DNA from: a virus
DNA length: 39,074 nt
Strand: one strand, 5' to 3'
IMG/VR virus record: IMGVR_UViG_3300028031_000007
Span: 1-39,074 of that record
Positions within the stretch are counted from its first letter, which is position 1, and each line of letters starts with the position of its first letter. The notes beneath the pieces were generated by a model, which had not been told where the DNA came from, did not search any database, and worked only from the letters and a program-made list of their open reading frames with translations. The translations under genes and the position numbers were made by a program. Below, piece by piece: positions 1-8,051 of the stretch.

Positions 1-129
1 TAGCTTCTGGCTTCCAATCCCACTCAACTAGGGTTAAGTCATGTATCTTGCCTAAAGGTAGTATGTTTTCCTTTAGTCTTGTGTCTGAGGCAAAGAAACT
101 GGCTATTGTTGCGGCGGCCGTGAGGTAGT
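1..129. repeat. Terminal overlap, left copy
   Basis: Bases 1-129 equal 38946-39074 except for position 127 (A here, C at 39072). The repeat lies inside an uninterrupted reading frame that continues across the joint, so it is best read as the overlap of a circular assembly rather than a physical end. A genuine short direct terminal repeat cannot be excluded from sequence alone. Confidence 0.9.
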
Positions 130-988
130 TGTTTGTTCTGTTCTGGCCGGATTGCAATGAATTATTGGCGTTATTAACTAAAGCGCCAGCACGAGCGTTA
201 GCCACTCCGCCGATTCCCTGACCTTGGAAGAATGCTGCTTGTTGTCCGTACTGGCCTTGTTGTATAGCGCCTTGCTGTGCGAATTGTCCAGCTTGATTTA
301 TAAAATTGGCTTGCTGTCCTGCACCATTGACTAATAAATTACCAACACTAGCCGCTGTATTTGTATTAATGGAGGATGATTGATTAGCAAAGTTAGCACC
401 TGCGTAATTCTGACCAGCTGCTGCTGATTCACCAATAGCCACTAGATTAGCCTGTCTGCCATATAATCGATCATCTAGGGTTAAAGCTGAGCTAGCACTA
501 ATCTCGGTCGCTGCTCTCAATGCTGCTCCACTACGCCTGCCGCCTGATTGCGCAACGGTATTAGTTGCGTGGCGTTGTGATTCCGCGCGCAAATCGGCAA
601 ATGCGTTAGTATCTTGGATAGCAGCTAATCTAGCCTCCATGCCCCCAAGAGTTCCAGCCGCCTCTAGCTCTGGCAGTGCCTCTAAACCAGCCTCTGCGAA
701 TGGTGCTAACCGCTCAACCGATTCATCATACTGTTCTCGTTGCAAAGCCAATGATTCTTGTTGCGCTTGTAATCCAAGTCTAGCTGCGGTAGAGGTAGCA
801 CCAGCAATAAGGCCGGCTGCTGCTGTAGACCCTGCGACAGCCAACTGAGTGCCCTGCAATCCAAGCTGCGCCGCATTATCACTAGCACCCGCTTGGATTT
901 CCGCTATTCTCTGAGCTGCATCGGCTTGTATTTGAGCCGCCGCATTGTTGGCTTCATTAGCCTCACGCTCTCTTTTGGTTTTTCCCAT
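1..988 (-). CDS. Ejection (gp7-position) protein with C-terminal S74 chaperone domain, N-terminal part
   Basis: The ATG is at 988-986 and the frame stays open to base 1. It resumes at 38945 and stops at 38797, giving 378 aa in total. Residues 1-300 are Ala/Gln/Asn-rich and helical, as in podovirus DNA-transfer proteins. Residue 301 begins the SDTRLKENI motif of the peptidase S74 (intramolecular chaperone) family; S301 and K306 would be the Ser-Lys pair. The order fibre, small gene, this gene, then two more long helical proteins copies P22 gp26-gp14-gp7-gp20-gp16, so I place it as the gp7 counterpart, a virion protein ejected with DNA. S74 domains normally end tail spikes and fibres and cut themselves off after trimerisation, so this one is unusual. 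An alternative is a fibre-associated protein. The start overlaps the preceding stop by 26 nt. Confidence 0.75.
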   Translation of the reverse strand, partial: MGKTKREREANEANNAAAQIQADAAQRIAEIQAGASDNAAQLGLQGTQLAVAGSTAAAGLIAGATSTAARLGLQAQQESLALQREQYDESVERLAPFAEAGLEALPELEAAGTLGGMEARLAAIQDTNAFADLRAESQRHATNTVAQSGGRRSGAALRAATEISASSALTLDDRLYGRQANLVAIGESAAAGQNYAGANFANQSSSINTNTAASVGNLLVNGAGQQANFINQAGQFAQQGAIQQGQYGQQAAFFQGQGIGGVANARAGALVNNANNSLQSGQNRTNNYLTAAATIASFFASDTRLKENILPLGKIHDLTLVEWDWKPEA

Positions 989-1358
989 TATAAATTACCT
1001 TAGAATAAACATTGATTTTGTTATCTTTTTCTAGCTTTAAACCGCCCACTCTACACATCAATCTGGCCGTTCTATTCTCTTTGCAAACAACCGCATATAT
1101 TTTGTACCAACCAAGATTGGCAAGATATTCTAGTTGTTTATTAAACACACTTACTGGGTTTGGCGGTATATCATCTCCACGTATCGCTGTTACCAACTCC
1201 AAACACAAGCTTGGCTGAGGCTTGTATATAAACAAACCATCACCCACTTTGAAATAATAGAAGCTTGGGTCTGGCAGATAATCGTCTGTGTACATTAATT
1301 CCGCGTGTACAAATCTAAATACGTCTGGTCTAGTAACAACCTCGCGCACTCGGCGCAT
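963..1358 (-). CDS. Small conserved virion-region protein, gp14 position
   Basis: This encodes 131 aa from the ATG at 1358. The frame is open to a TTG at 1403, but that start lies inside the preceding fibre gene, which stops at 1367. It sits where P22 carries gp14, between the fibre genes and the first ejection protein. The C-terminal half (about residues 80-115) has a 'LANLGWYKIYAVV...N.TARLMCRVGG' pattern that loosely recalls the end of GNAT acetyltransferase folds. That comparison is weak and is inference only. The stop overlaps the start of the S74-domain gene by 26 nt, suggesting coupled translation. Confidence 0.7.
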   Translation of the reverse strand: MRRVREVVTRPDVFRFVHAELMYTDDYLPDPSFYYFKVGDGLFIYKPQPSLCLELVTAIRGDDIPPNPVSVFNKQLEYLANLGWYKIYAVVCKENRTARLMCRVGGLKLEKDNKINVYSKVIYNGKNQKRA

Positions 1359-1366
1359 TGATTTTT

Positions 1367-2836
1367 CTAAAGGCAAGTGCCAGATCCCTTGACCACAACC
1401 CAAGCTGTGCCATCATGCCAACATAAGGCGGCTGAGGTGTCGGTGTACCACGATCCCAACGTACCCGGAGGGGCGGTTGCTAAAGGCTTTAAAGTCAAGC
1501 TTCCTGCTGGGTCTACCGTCATCCTGATTGAGGAATTCGTTGCAAATGATATGCCTGTGTTTTCATAATTCCAGATATACGCTTTGTTACTATAACCAAC
1601 ATAAAGGCCATCTGTAGCCGTGGCTCCTGTTGTGCCGCTATTGAACAACGCCGCCGCACCCGCCGATCCTCCGGCCGAATTATGTACATGCAATCTCTCA
1701 AGAGGCGCAGATATACCAATAGCTAGTTGCGTACCATCAAACACTAAATCAACGTCGCCCTCTAGCGTTCCGTCACCCGTCCAAACACCTACTTGATTAT
1801 TAACCGGAGTGCCTACCTTAGTTACATCTCCTACAGCTTCCCATGTCGGGGCACTGGTCGATCCATTCGATGATAAGACCTCACCAGACAAACCAAAGTC
1901 TGTATCAATTCTCAATCCAGCCGCACCGAACTTTAGTTCAACCTGTGCGACATTAGCAACTACCTGACCACCAGAACCGCCGTCTAAAGTTTGCTCAGTC
2001 GGTGTTAAGGTTAATACATCGTTAAGTCCATCTTTGAAAAAGATAGTATTACCAGATATGTCTATAGTCCTGCTTGCTCCTAATGTACCGTCAATATTAT
2101 ACAAGTTGGTGTCTGTGTCTGTTGTTTTGGCTGTCCATGTAGGTGGGTTATTCGAACCGTTAGATGTGAACACCTGACCACTTGTTCCGGTATCTGAATT
2201 AATCGTTAGATCATCACCAGCCGCAAAGGTCATAATCGTACCGTTTCCACCAACATTAAGCGCCGAGCCGCCACGAGCTAGGTTGACGCTACTGCCCACC
2301 GTTAAAACCGCAAATCCTCTACCAGTTAGCTCTACATCGCCAACCTGATCTGAAACTCTAAAAGCATTTGCTGAATCACTATAATCTATATCGAATGCGC
2401 CAGTATTGAATGATGTTACATTCGTTGTTCCTGAGCCGAGCGTACCGTCTCCAGCATAAATACCACCCAACAGATTAAGATTGTCTATACTATTAAGCGC
2501 TATTTGCACCGTGGTATCAACGCCGGTTAAGTTGTTGTTAAATGTCGCCGTGTCTACCGGCACCTCACCTGCGTCTTGATCATCTGTTTGGCTTGTGATG
2601 AATCCGCTATCATTAGTCAGCTCACTGGTAGTAGTGGGTATTGTCGGATTGTTCGCTAGTTCCGAATGATCAACTGCTCCAGAATCAACCGTCCAAACGT
2701 CTGAGGCTATAGAGATATCGCCCTTATCCGCATCAACAATAGTGGTTGCAGTGATATTATCAGCAATCTGAAAATCTTGTAATTCAGCCGCAGATACCGA
2801 GCCAACTAATAAAAATAATAAACTATACGCTTTCAT
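1367..2836 (-). CDS. Tail fibre-like protein with N-terminal Sec signal peptide
   Basis: This encodes 489 aa from the ATG at 2836; the longer frame begins with TTG at 2854. Residues 1-17 (MKAYSLLFLLVGSVSAAE) look like a Sec signal peptide with an AxA-type cleavage site. After it comes a 'DKGDISIASDVWTVDSGAVDHSEL' type segment, then Gly/Asn/Thr-rich beta-repeat sequence of the kind that forms phage fibres. The last 35 residues include 'PGTLGSWYTDTSAALCWHDGTAWV', typical of fibre tips. The position after the gp10-like gene fits the gp26/fibre slot of P22. A signal peptide on a virion fibre is unexpected; the hydrophobic N-terminus might instead be a tail-attachment helix. Starts 14 nt inside the previous gene. 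Confidence 0.8.
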   Translation of the reverse strand: MKAYSLLFLLVGSVSAAELQDFQIADNITATTIVDADKGDISIASDVWTVDSGAVDHSELANNPTIPTTTSELTNDSGFITSQTDDQDAGEVPVDTATFNNNLTGVDTTVQIALNSIDNLNLLGGIYAGDGTLGSGTTNVTSFNTGAFDIDYSDSANAFRVSDQVGDVELTGRGFAVLTVGSSVNLARGGSALNVGGNGTIMTFAAGDDLTINSDTGTSGQVFTSNGSNNPPTWTAKTTDTDTNLYNIDGTLGASRTIDISGNTIFFKDGLNDVLTLTPTEQTLDGGSGGQVVANVAQVELKFGAAGLRIDTDFGLSGEVLSSNGSTSAPTWEAVGDVTKVGTPVNNQVGVWTGDGTLEGDVDLVFDGTQLAIGISAPLERLHVHNSAGGSAGAAALFNSGTTGATATDGLYVGYSNKAYIWNYENTGISFATNSSIRMTVDPAGSLTLKPLATAPPGTLGSWYTDTSAALCWHDGTAWVVVKGSGTCL

Positions 2837-3407
2837 AAAATACCATGATCTCAAATGCCGATAAATCGGTAGCCGTTGTTAATGTGGTTGCGGTCGTTTC
2901 GGTAAACCCAGAATATGCTTGACCGTTCACATAAACTTCACACAAACCAGCGATGTACGCTGTTGTTAGCGTGATGGTAGTGCCAACAACAGTTAATAAA
3001 ACATAACTGTCATGTGCCGCGTTAATCTCTTTGTGTTTGGTCGTGTTAGCGTTTGCACCAGCCGCAACATTCAACATTGTTAATACAGTGGCAACGCTCA
3101 AGACCTCTACATTGCCCGTTGCATCGTTCTCCCGTCCTAGAAACGATTGAGTGGCTATCTGAGCCATCTTAGGCAATGTCACAGCATTGGTGTCTATAGT
3201 CCAAACCGCGCCGCCTGACGATACAGATATATCACCTTTATCACCATCACCCAGACCGGACGCAATCGCCGCTTGATTCACATCTATATGAGAAATCAAC
3301 CCGTCAACAAACAAATTCATCGGGTCGCTGAACCGAGCATTGCTATCAGAGTCTAAGACTGCGATAGGGTCGTTATAATGTGGTCGAAGCGCGGTTAGAT
3401 TGCTCAT
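2823..3407 (-). CDS. Tail fibre/needle-like protein
   Basis: This encodes 194 aa. Residues 40-75 carry a 'GDKGDISVSSGGAVWTIDTNAVT' segment, then 'FLGRENDATGNVEVLS', the common phage fibre pattern of a KGDI/VW.ID repeat and 'LLGR...G..E.L'. The C-terminal 70 residues are Thr-rich beta sequence. It directly follows the gp10-like gene (4-nt overlap) and precedes the second fibre gene, which has a similar KGDI module. A virion-attachment or needle role is inferred from position, since P22 gp26 sits here. No enzymatic motif is seen. Confidence 0.75.
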   Translation of the reverse strand: MSNLTALRPHYNDPIAVLDSDSNARFSDPMNLFVDGLISHIDVNQAAIASGLGDGDKGDISVSSGGAVWTIDTNAVTLPKMAQIATQSFLGRENDATGNVEVLSVATVLTMLNVAAGANANTTKHKEINAAHDSYVLLTVVGTTITLTTAYIAGLCEVYVNGQAYSGFTETTATTLTTATDLSAFEIMVFYESV

Positions 3408-5062
3408 GAGACTATTACTTTTTCAATGGTTAGTGGTATTTCTGATTTACTTTCGAGAACAATGCCAATATATCCATCACCAGAGGACAAGCCACCCGAA
3501 GCTCTAAATTCAAGTCTGCCAGAATCTCCTAAATTGCCGTATGGCTCCTCAAGTCTATCGCTCCAACTCTGACCGTCTGAGTCACCGCTAGAACCGGATA
3601 TATAGCCCCATCCAACGCCGGTATTCGACACTCTTAAGCTTACCGTGTCGGTAGAGTCTCCGCCTGTGGGGTTGGTTGTTTGGACTGAAACCCTATTCAC
3701 GCCTTGCTTACTGTACACAAGCTCAAGTCTACTGAAATTAAAATCTCTGTCTTCGTCTGACCGAAGGGCAAATCTAGCTCCCCTCGTTATGTACCATGTG
3801 CTTTCTGATGTATCGACGTTAACTGTTAACCTATTTGTGCTTTTAATAAACAAGCCAGCGTCGTCTATATCAATAGACCTTTGGCAATACCAATTGCCTT
3901 TAAACGATGTATGCCCTACAAATCTAAATAGTCGATTAAAAGGATCGGTTGTGCCTGTTGGGTCGTGAGACCAATCGTAAACACCCCAATCTCGACTAGG
4001 GAACGTACCAGAGTCTGCTTGATCACCAAGAAACCCCCACTGATACCCGTCTCCAGCCGCCATACAATAGAGCGTGATGTGGTTTATAATGAATGTGTAT
4101 ATCTCTGCGCCGTATGAGTTGAACGACTGCGCTACAGCCTCATCAATGCCGCCGTTTCCTGTTGTCGTGTTTATTTCTTGCAGATTAGCCGAAAGCGGAC
4201 AATTAAGCATTTCACGCACAGAGTCGTTTGATATCTCAGTGATGCTACTGCCATTCATTTCATACACACCAAGACCTCCGCCTACTCTGCGGCCAATAAA
4301 AACTATCCTGTCTGAAAGCCTAATTAAACCGCCAACATAGCCAACCGCAAGTGATGAATTAGTAGCCCGAATAAACGGAGCGGCGGTAGTTCCAACATCA
4401 GAGAAACGCTCTACTGAACGGCTCCCTAAGACATAATAATCATTGCCTATTACGGCTTGTTCTTTGTTTGGGTCAGGTCTCGATTCAGCATCAAAAAAGC
4501 TGAGAGGGTCTATATTCCCTGCATCGTCAATTTCACTCCAGTAAACCGAAGTGCCATCTGCCGCCATCCATATATACTTACCGTTTAAATACTCAACACT
4601 TTTTGCTATAGGCAGGTCTGTATCTGTAAGCGCGGTACAAACATCAGTCGTTGTGTTTATGAACAGGTTGTTATTGTCTGCGTCTTGTGTGGTTCCACCG
4701 GCTATTGCGATTCCAGTAAACCCAACCGCATAAGATAGCGTTGTGTACTCGGGACTTAAAAACGAGGCGTTTGTGAATATTGCCGTGCCTATCTTCAATA
4801 CACCGCTGACAAACACAGTTGTATAAACGGACTTGCCGAAAATACAATACATTTTCTCACCGTCTGCGCTAACCATCAAGCCTCGACCGATACGGTCATC
4901 CGCAGTTGCGGGTCTGGAGTCTTCGTCATACTTATCGGTGCGCTCGTACCCTTCACGAGTGACCAATACCCCGCGAATATTGTACATATTGTGAAGGAAT
5001 GATTGAGACCTCGGAGATAAGGCTGTCCCCTCAATTGTCGCGGGTAAACTAAGTAGAGGCAT
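3404..5062 (-). CDS. P22 gp10-like packaged-DNA stabilisation / tail protein
   Basis: This encodes 552 aa with start MPLLSLPATIEGTALSPRSQ. The N-terminus, with 'RGVLVTREGYERTD', and the overall beta-rich composition match the P22 gp10 (phage_stabilise) family. In P22 gp10 forms a hexameric ring below gp4 that closes the portal and holds the DNA. It is longer than P22 gp10 (472 aa). The gene lies directly after a gp4-like gene (14-nt overlap) and before the fibres, the same order as P22. Family assignment is by pattern recognition and synteny. Confidence 0.85.
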   Translation of the reverse strand: MPLLSLPATIEGTALSPRSQSFLHNMYNIRGVLVTREGYERTDKYDEDSRPATADDRIGRGLMVSADGEKMYCIFGKSVYTTVFVSGVLKIGTAIFTNASFLSPEYTTLSYAVGFTGIAIAGGTTQDADNNNLFINTTTDVCTALTDTDLPIAKSVEYLNGKYIWMAADGTSVYWSEIDDAGNIDPLSFFDAESRPDPNKEQAVIGNDYYVLGSRSVERFSDVGTTAAPFIRATNSSLAVGYVGGLIRLSDRIVFIGRRVGGGLGVYEMNGSSITEISNDSVREMLNCPLSANLQEINTTTGNGGIDEAVAQSFNSYGAEIYTFIINHITLYCMAAGDGYQWGFLGDQADSGTFPSRDWGVYDWSHDPTGTTDPFNRLFRFVGHTSFKGNWYCQRSIDIDDAGLFIKSTNRLTVNVDTSESTWYITRGARFALRSDEDRDFNFSRLELVYSKQGVNRVSVQTTNPTGGDSTDTVSLRVSNTGVGWGYISGSSGDSDGQSWSDRLEEPYGNLGDSGRLEFRASGGLSSGDGYIGIVLESKSEIPLTIEKVIVS

Positions 5063-5522
5063 CGTCCGTCAAAGCCTCACCGTTAAAGAACGCGCCACCA
5101 ATTCTATAATTTCTATGGCCTTGACCGCGCGGTAAGAACGTTGATGGTGTCTTGCGTGGAATGACATGGACGCGGTACATCTTAGACATCTCACCCATGC
5201 TAGTGTCTTGTGTGGGGATTTTCAACGTATCACTACCCACTCTAGCCAAAGGAATTAAATTGACCGCCAGATAGTGAATTAAGTGCATTCTGGCCGCTAC
5301 TGGTTCGTCTATTTCGTTCGCAAGCGCGGCAGGTAAAGCGATGGTCGTGGTCACACCGCTTACCGTTTCCTCTAGTATTATATCGTTCTTGCGCAAGGTC
5401 TCCATCGTACTGCGGAGAATTGGCAAGGCATCATCTAACAACTCTTGAGCAACAGGCTTTAGATCGCTGTTAACACCAAGCGCTGTAAATGAGTCCGTTA
5501 TAATTGCTAAGGCCGTGGACAT
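5049..5522 (-). CDS. P22 gp4-like head completion / tail accessory factor
   Basis: This encodes 157 aa. 'ALAIITDSFTALGV' followed by 'DDALPILRSTMETLRKND' and 'EIDEPVAARMHLIHYLAVNLIPL' fits the P22 tail accessory factor gp4, an all-helical protein (166 aa in P22) that binds the bottom of the portal ring and starts tail assembly. The position between coat and the gp10-like gene supports it. The start ATG overlaps the stop of the 56-aa gene upstream (TAATG). Confidence 0.85.
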   Translation of the reverse strand: MSTALAIITDSFTALGVNSDLKPVAQELLDDALPILRSTMETLRKNDIILEETVSGVTTTIALPAALANEIDEPVAARMHLIHYLAVNLIPLARVGSDTLKIPTQDTSMGEMSKMYRVHVIPRKTPSTFLPRGQGHRNYRIGGAFFNGEALTDDAST

Positions 5523-5692
5523 TACTTAGCTTTCTTTTTGTCCAACGTTGCGCGAAAACCACTCGGCATGTCTGCCTCACTATCAACTACAATGTAGTGA
5601 ACGCCTTCATGCTTCGGGTTATTTAATGCAAACGCGCCATCTTTAGCGCCATCGCAATACAACATTTTCTCTGAACTTTCTTTTTTACTCAT
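5522..5692 (-). CDS. Small protein between coat and gp4-like gene
   Basis: This encodes 56 aa beginning MSKKESSEKMLYCDGAKDGA and ending in a lysine-rich tail (KKKAK). The start is at 5692, with a TAATG overlap to the gp4-like gene. It has no membrane segment or signal peptide and no family I recognise. The position suggests a minor head or assembly function, but nothing in the sequence proves it. Confidence 0.7.
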   Translation of the reverse strand: MSKKESSEKMLYCDGAKDGAFALNNPKHEGVHYIVVDSEADMPSGFRATLDKKKAK

Positions 5693-5710
5693 GATAATTA
5701 CTCCAATAAT

Positions 5711-5735
5711 GCCCCGTTGATGTGATCGCAGGGGC
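5711..5735 (-). other. GC-rich hairpin after coat gene
   Basis: GCCCC at 5711-5715 pairs with GGGGC at 5731-5735 (15-nt loop), just downstream of the coat stop (5744). No T-run follows on the minus strand, so it is not a standard terminator. It may slow polymerase or protect the coat mRNA 3' end, which would favour high coat output. Confidence 0.4.
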
Positions 5736-5743
5736 TTGTTAGT

Positions 5744-7003
5744 TTAGAATGCAGTAGTCTGGTTAGGCAAGATCAATCCGCACTTCATAGGATCGACCAC
5801 GGTAGGCTTGCACCAGACTGACAGGCGATAATCAACCACACCAGTAAGTCCACTACCTTGCTTAATAAACGCAATCTGAATGCCGCTAGAAGTCGTATAG
5901 GTATCTAATACAATACCCGCTGACTCGTTCAGCGCTTGCCAGTTAAGGTCTGAGCAAAACAACCGCACAGCGTCCTTAGTGGTAAACAGTGTAGGCGTAG
6001 CCGCTACTGTGTTATGCGCTGTAATAGCCGCACCGTTAGCTGGTACAGAATCTACGTTCTGATATGCGCCACTTGCAACAATCGCAGGTGAGATAACGGG
6101 GGTAGTAGTACCGCCACCAGACAACACACGAAACGTCATTAACTCAGTGGTCGCAACTTTGGTGTCAATACCAACACGGAACACGTTAGCAATAGAGAAT
6201 ATATCCCCATTGGTAAGCGAACCAGAGGTGTTAGTAACGGTCAAGACCTGAGATTTAGGATCATCGTTGTTGGGTGCTACTTGCGTAACATCCGACTCAT
6301 AAGCTACCAGATCAGAGTCTTGGTTCGCACCGTTAATTACAACAGTGGTCACAGACTCAGCCGCAATTTGCTTAATGGCTTGTGCTTTGTATGTGTGAAA
6401 ATCACCAATAGATGGTAATTCACCAAATCCATAAGCGCGGTGGTCGCGGTTGTTATCCGTCTGTCGCATTGCCAGTTCACCCGTTAAGCCCATTGCTGTG
6501 CGTGGAGGTAAGTACAGATAACGATTTTCAGCCATTGCTTCAATCTCATTCAGCATGGTCTCTGCTTGAGCAAAATGTGAATAAGTAGTCAATGCAGTAG
6601 TTTCACCTGCGCACAAAGCGCCACCATCAGCAATAACATCGCTAATCTCGGTGCTTATGTCTGAACTGATCTTACGGACACCAGCCTTGATACGGTCAGT
6701 AACACGCCGCTCTACCAATGATTGCTGAACGTTCAATTTAAAATAAACGTCCTTGATGTTTGTCTCTCCAAGACTAATCTTGGTCGTTACATCAGGATCA
6801 TCGGTGTTGTTGCCAGTTACGTCCAGACCTGTTGAGCTACGCACTTGGTTAGCAAACGGAATACGAATATCCTGCCCCGCTAATTCTGCATAGCCTGAAT
6901 CTGGTTTATAAATGTCTGCGTTTTCTGCGCACACGTTCATGTTTTCGAATTCTTTGCACGACTCTTCCCATGCAATGTCTTCGATTTTGGTTAAAATAGC
7001 CAT
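5744..7003 (-). CDS. Major capsid protein, P22 gp5-like
   Basis: This encodes 419 aa, close to P22 coat (430 aa). 'RYLYLPPRTAMGLTGELAMRQTDNNRDHRAYGFGELP' (written here in part) around residues 150-185 and 'LFTTKDAVRLF' near residue 340 match the P22 coat pattern of an HK97 fold with an inserted I-domain; residues 230-290 correspond to that insertion. The N-terminal arm, residues 4-28, has a near copy in the exported protein at 12621-13016. The gene follows the scaffold gene with a 17-nt gap. Confidence 0.9.
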   Translation of the reverse strand: MAILTKIEDIAWEESCKEFENMNVCAENADIYKPDSGYAELAGQDIRIPFANQVRSSTGLDVTGNNTDDPDVTTKISLGETNIKDVYFKLNVQQSLVERRVTDRIKAGVRKISSDISTEISDVIADGGALCAGETTALTTYSHFAQAETMLNEIEAMAENRYLYLPPRTAMGLTGELAMRQTDNNRDHRAYGFGELPSIGDFHTYKAQAIKQIAAESVTTVVINGANQDSDLVAYESDVTQVAPNNDDPKSQVLTVTNTSGSLTNGDIFSIANVFRVGIDTKVATTELMTFRVLSGGGTTTPVISPAIVASGAYQNVDSVPANGAAITAHNTVAATPTLFTTKDAVRLFCSDLNWQALNESAGIVLDTYTTSSGIQIAFIKQGSGLTGVVDYRLSVWCKPTVVDPMKCGLILPNQTTAF

Positions 7004-7020
7004 TTTAATTTACCTTTTAT

Positions 7021-7920
7021 TTAGGCGACCCCCTCTAGTTTTCTCACATACGTCAAGTGTTCAGTCATGGACTTCTTGCCCAATCTTCGCTGCTCTCTTG
7101 ACTCGGCGATCTTTTTATCAATCGCGCCTTGTGGTACAACTCCGCCAGCTCCGCCCTTTATGGGTTCGTCTGGCTCGGGTAGTTCTTCGCCTGATTTTTT
7201 GATTGGGTCTAATTGACCCGCGAATGCGTTTAGCTTCGTAACCCCGCCCCATGGATCGATCTCAAACTCTTTCAGCAATTCCAATACCTTGCTCTCTCCA
7301 TCCTCGCTACCGAGAACGTAAACAACTTGTTCAGAATTTGGATAATTCTTAATTACCCTGCTGTAAAGTTCGTCACCTATCCAATCTTTTAAGCGTTCCT
7401 CACGTTCTATAAAGTCCTCAGCACCCAATGCATCGGCTCTGGCGTGATGGGCTGTCTCAGCCTCAACGTACGCTGCTTGCTGTTGCTCTTGGGCGATACT
7501 AACCTCGGCTTGTTTGGCATTCTGTGCCATAGCCTGATTAATAGCATCTTGAGTTTGCTTTTGTAAACGTTCGGTATACTTTTGGTTGTACTCCTCAGTA
7601 GCTTTTACCCATTCGTCATTGTCGATATAATCATCAGGGTTCGGCAATACTAATGCCTCATCCTCAACAACTTCGGGTAGCACCATTTTAGCTAGGTCGC
7701 GCTCATTGGTAAGTCCGGCTACTTGCCGTTCTAAATCCGCTGTGCGTTTCTCAGCCTCTTGGCGCTTCTTCTTCTCAGCAACCATTGTCCCAATCGGAAC
7801 GCTAGTAGGCTTTTCAGGAGCGAGTTCCTCACCTTCGGCTTCGCCGTCAATGATTTCCTCTGGTACTTCACTATTCGCTGGTTGCGATTCCAGATGATCT
7901 GGAGTTTTCGCGTTGTCCAT
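7021..7920 (-). CDS. Scaffolding protein, P22 gp8-like
   Basis: This encodes 299 aa, against 303 for P22 gp8. It is highly charged and helical, with acidic N- and middle regions and a basic C-terminus (KKIAESREQRRLGKKS), as in P22 scaffold whose C-terminal helix-turn-helix binds coat. I start at the ATG at 7920, which has GAGG 11 nt upstream; the frame extends to 7974 but lacks such a site there. It sits between portal and coat as in P22. A structured 130-nt leader with repeated motifs precedes it. Confidence 0.85.
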   Translation of the reverse strand: MDNAKTPDHLESQPANSEVPEEIIDGEAEGEELAPEKPTSVPIGTMVAEKKKRQEAEKRTADLERQVAGLTNERDLAKMVLPEVVEDEALVLPNPDDYIDNDEWVKATEEYNQKYTERLQKQTQDAINQAMAQNAKQAEVSIAQEQQQAAYVEAETAHHARADALGAEDFIEREERLKDWIGDELYSRVIKNYPNSEQVVYVLGSEDGESKVLELLKEFEIDPWGGVTKLNAFAGQLDPIKKSGEELPEPDEPIKGGAGGVVPQGAIDKKIAESREQRRLGKKSMTEHLTYVRKLEGVA

Positions 7921-7957
7921 ATTCTTAACCTCAATATGTAAAAGTAAACCGTGATTT

Positions 7958-8022
7958 CTGTCACGTACAGGCAACCCTTTAACCGTGGGTTATTCGTATG
8001 ACACGATGGCTGTCGCGTACAG
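7958..8022 (-). promoter_or_regulatory. Repeat-bearing leader before scaffold gene
   Basis: The 131-nt gap between portal and scaffold holds two copies of CTGTCRCGTACAG, at 7958-7970 and 8010-8022, each self-complementary at its ends (CTGT/ACAG). Between them AACCC at 7973-7977 can pair with GGGTT at 7987-7991. Most neighbouring gene joints here overlap, so this gap stands out. P22 scaffold controls its own translation, and a protein-binding leader is a reasonable inference. Confidence 0.45.
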
Positions 8023-8051
8023 TTAGGCATTTAACCGCTGTCTAAACGTAT

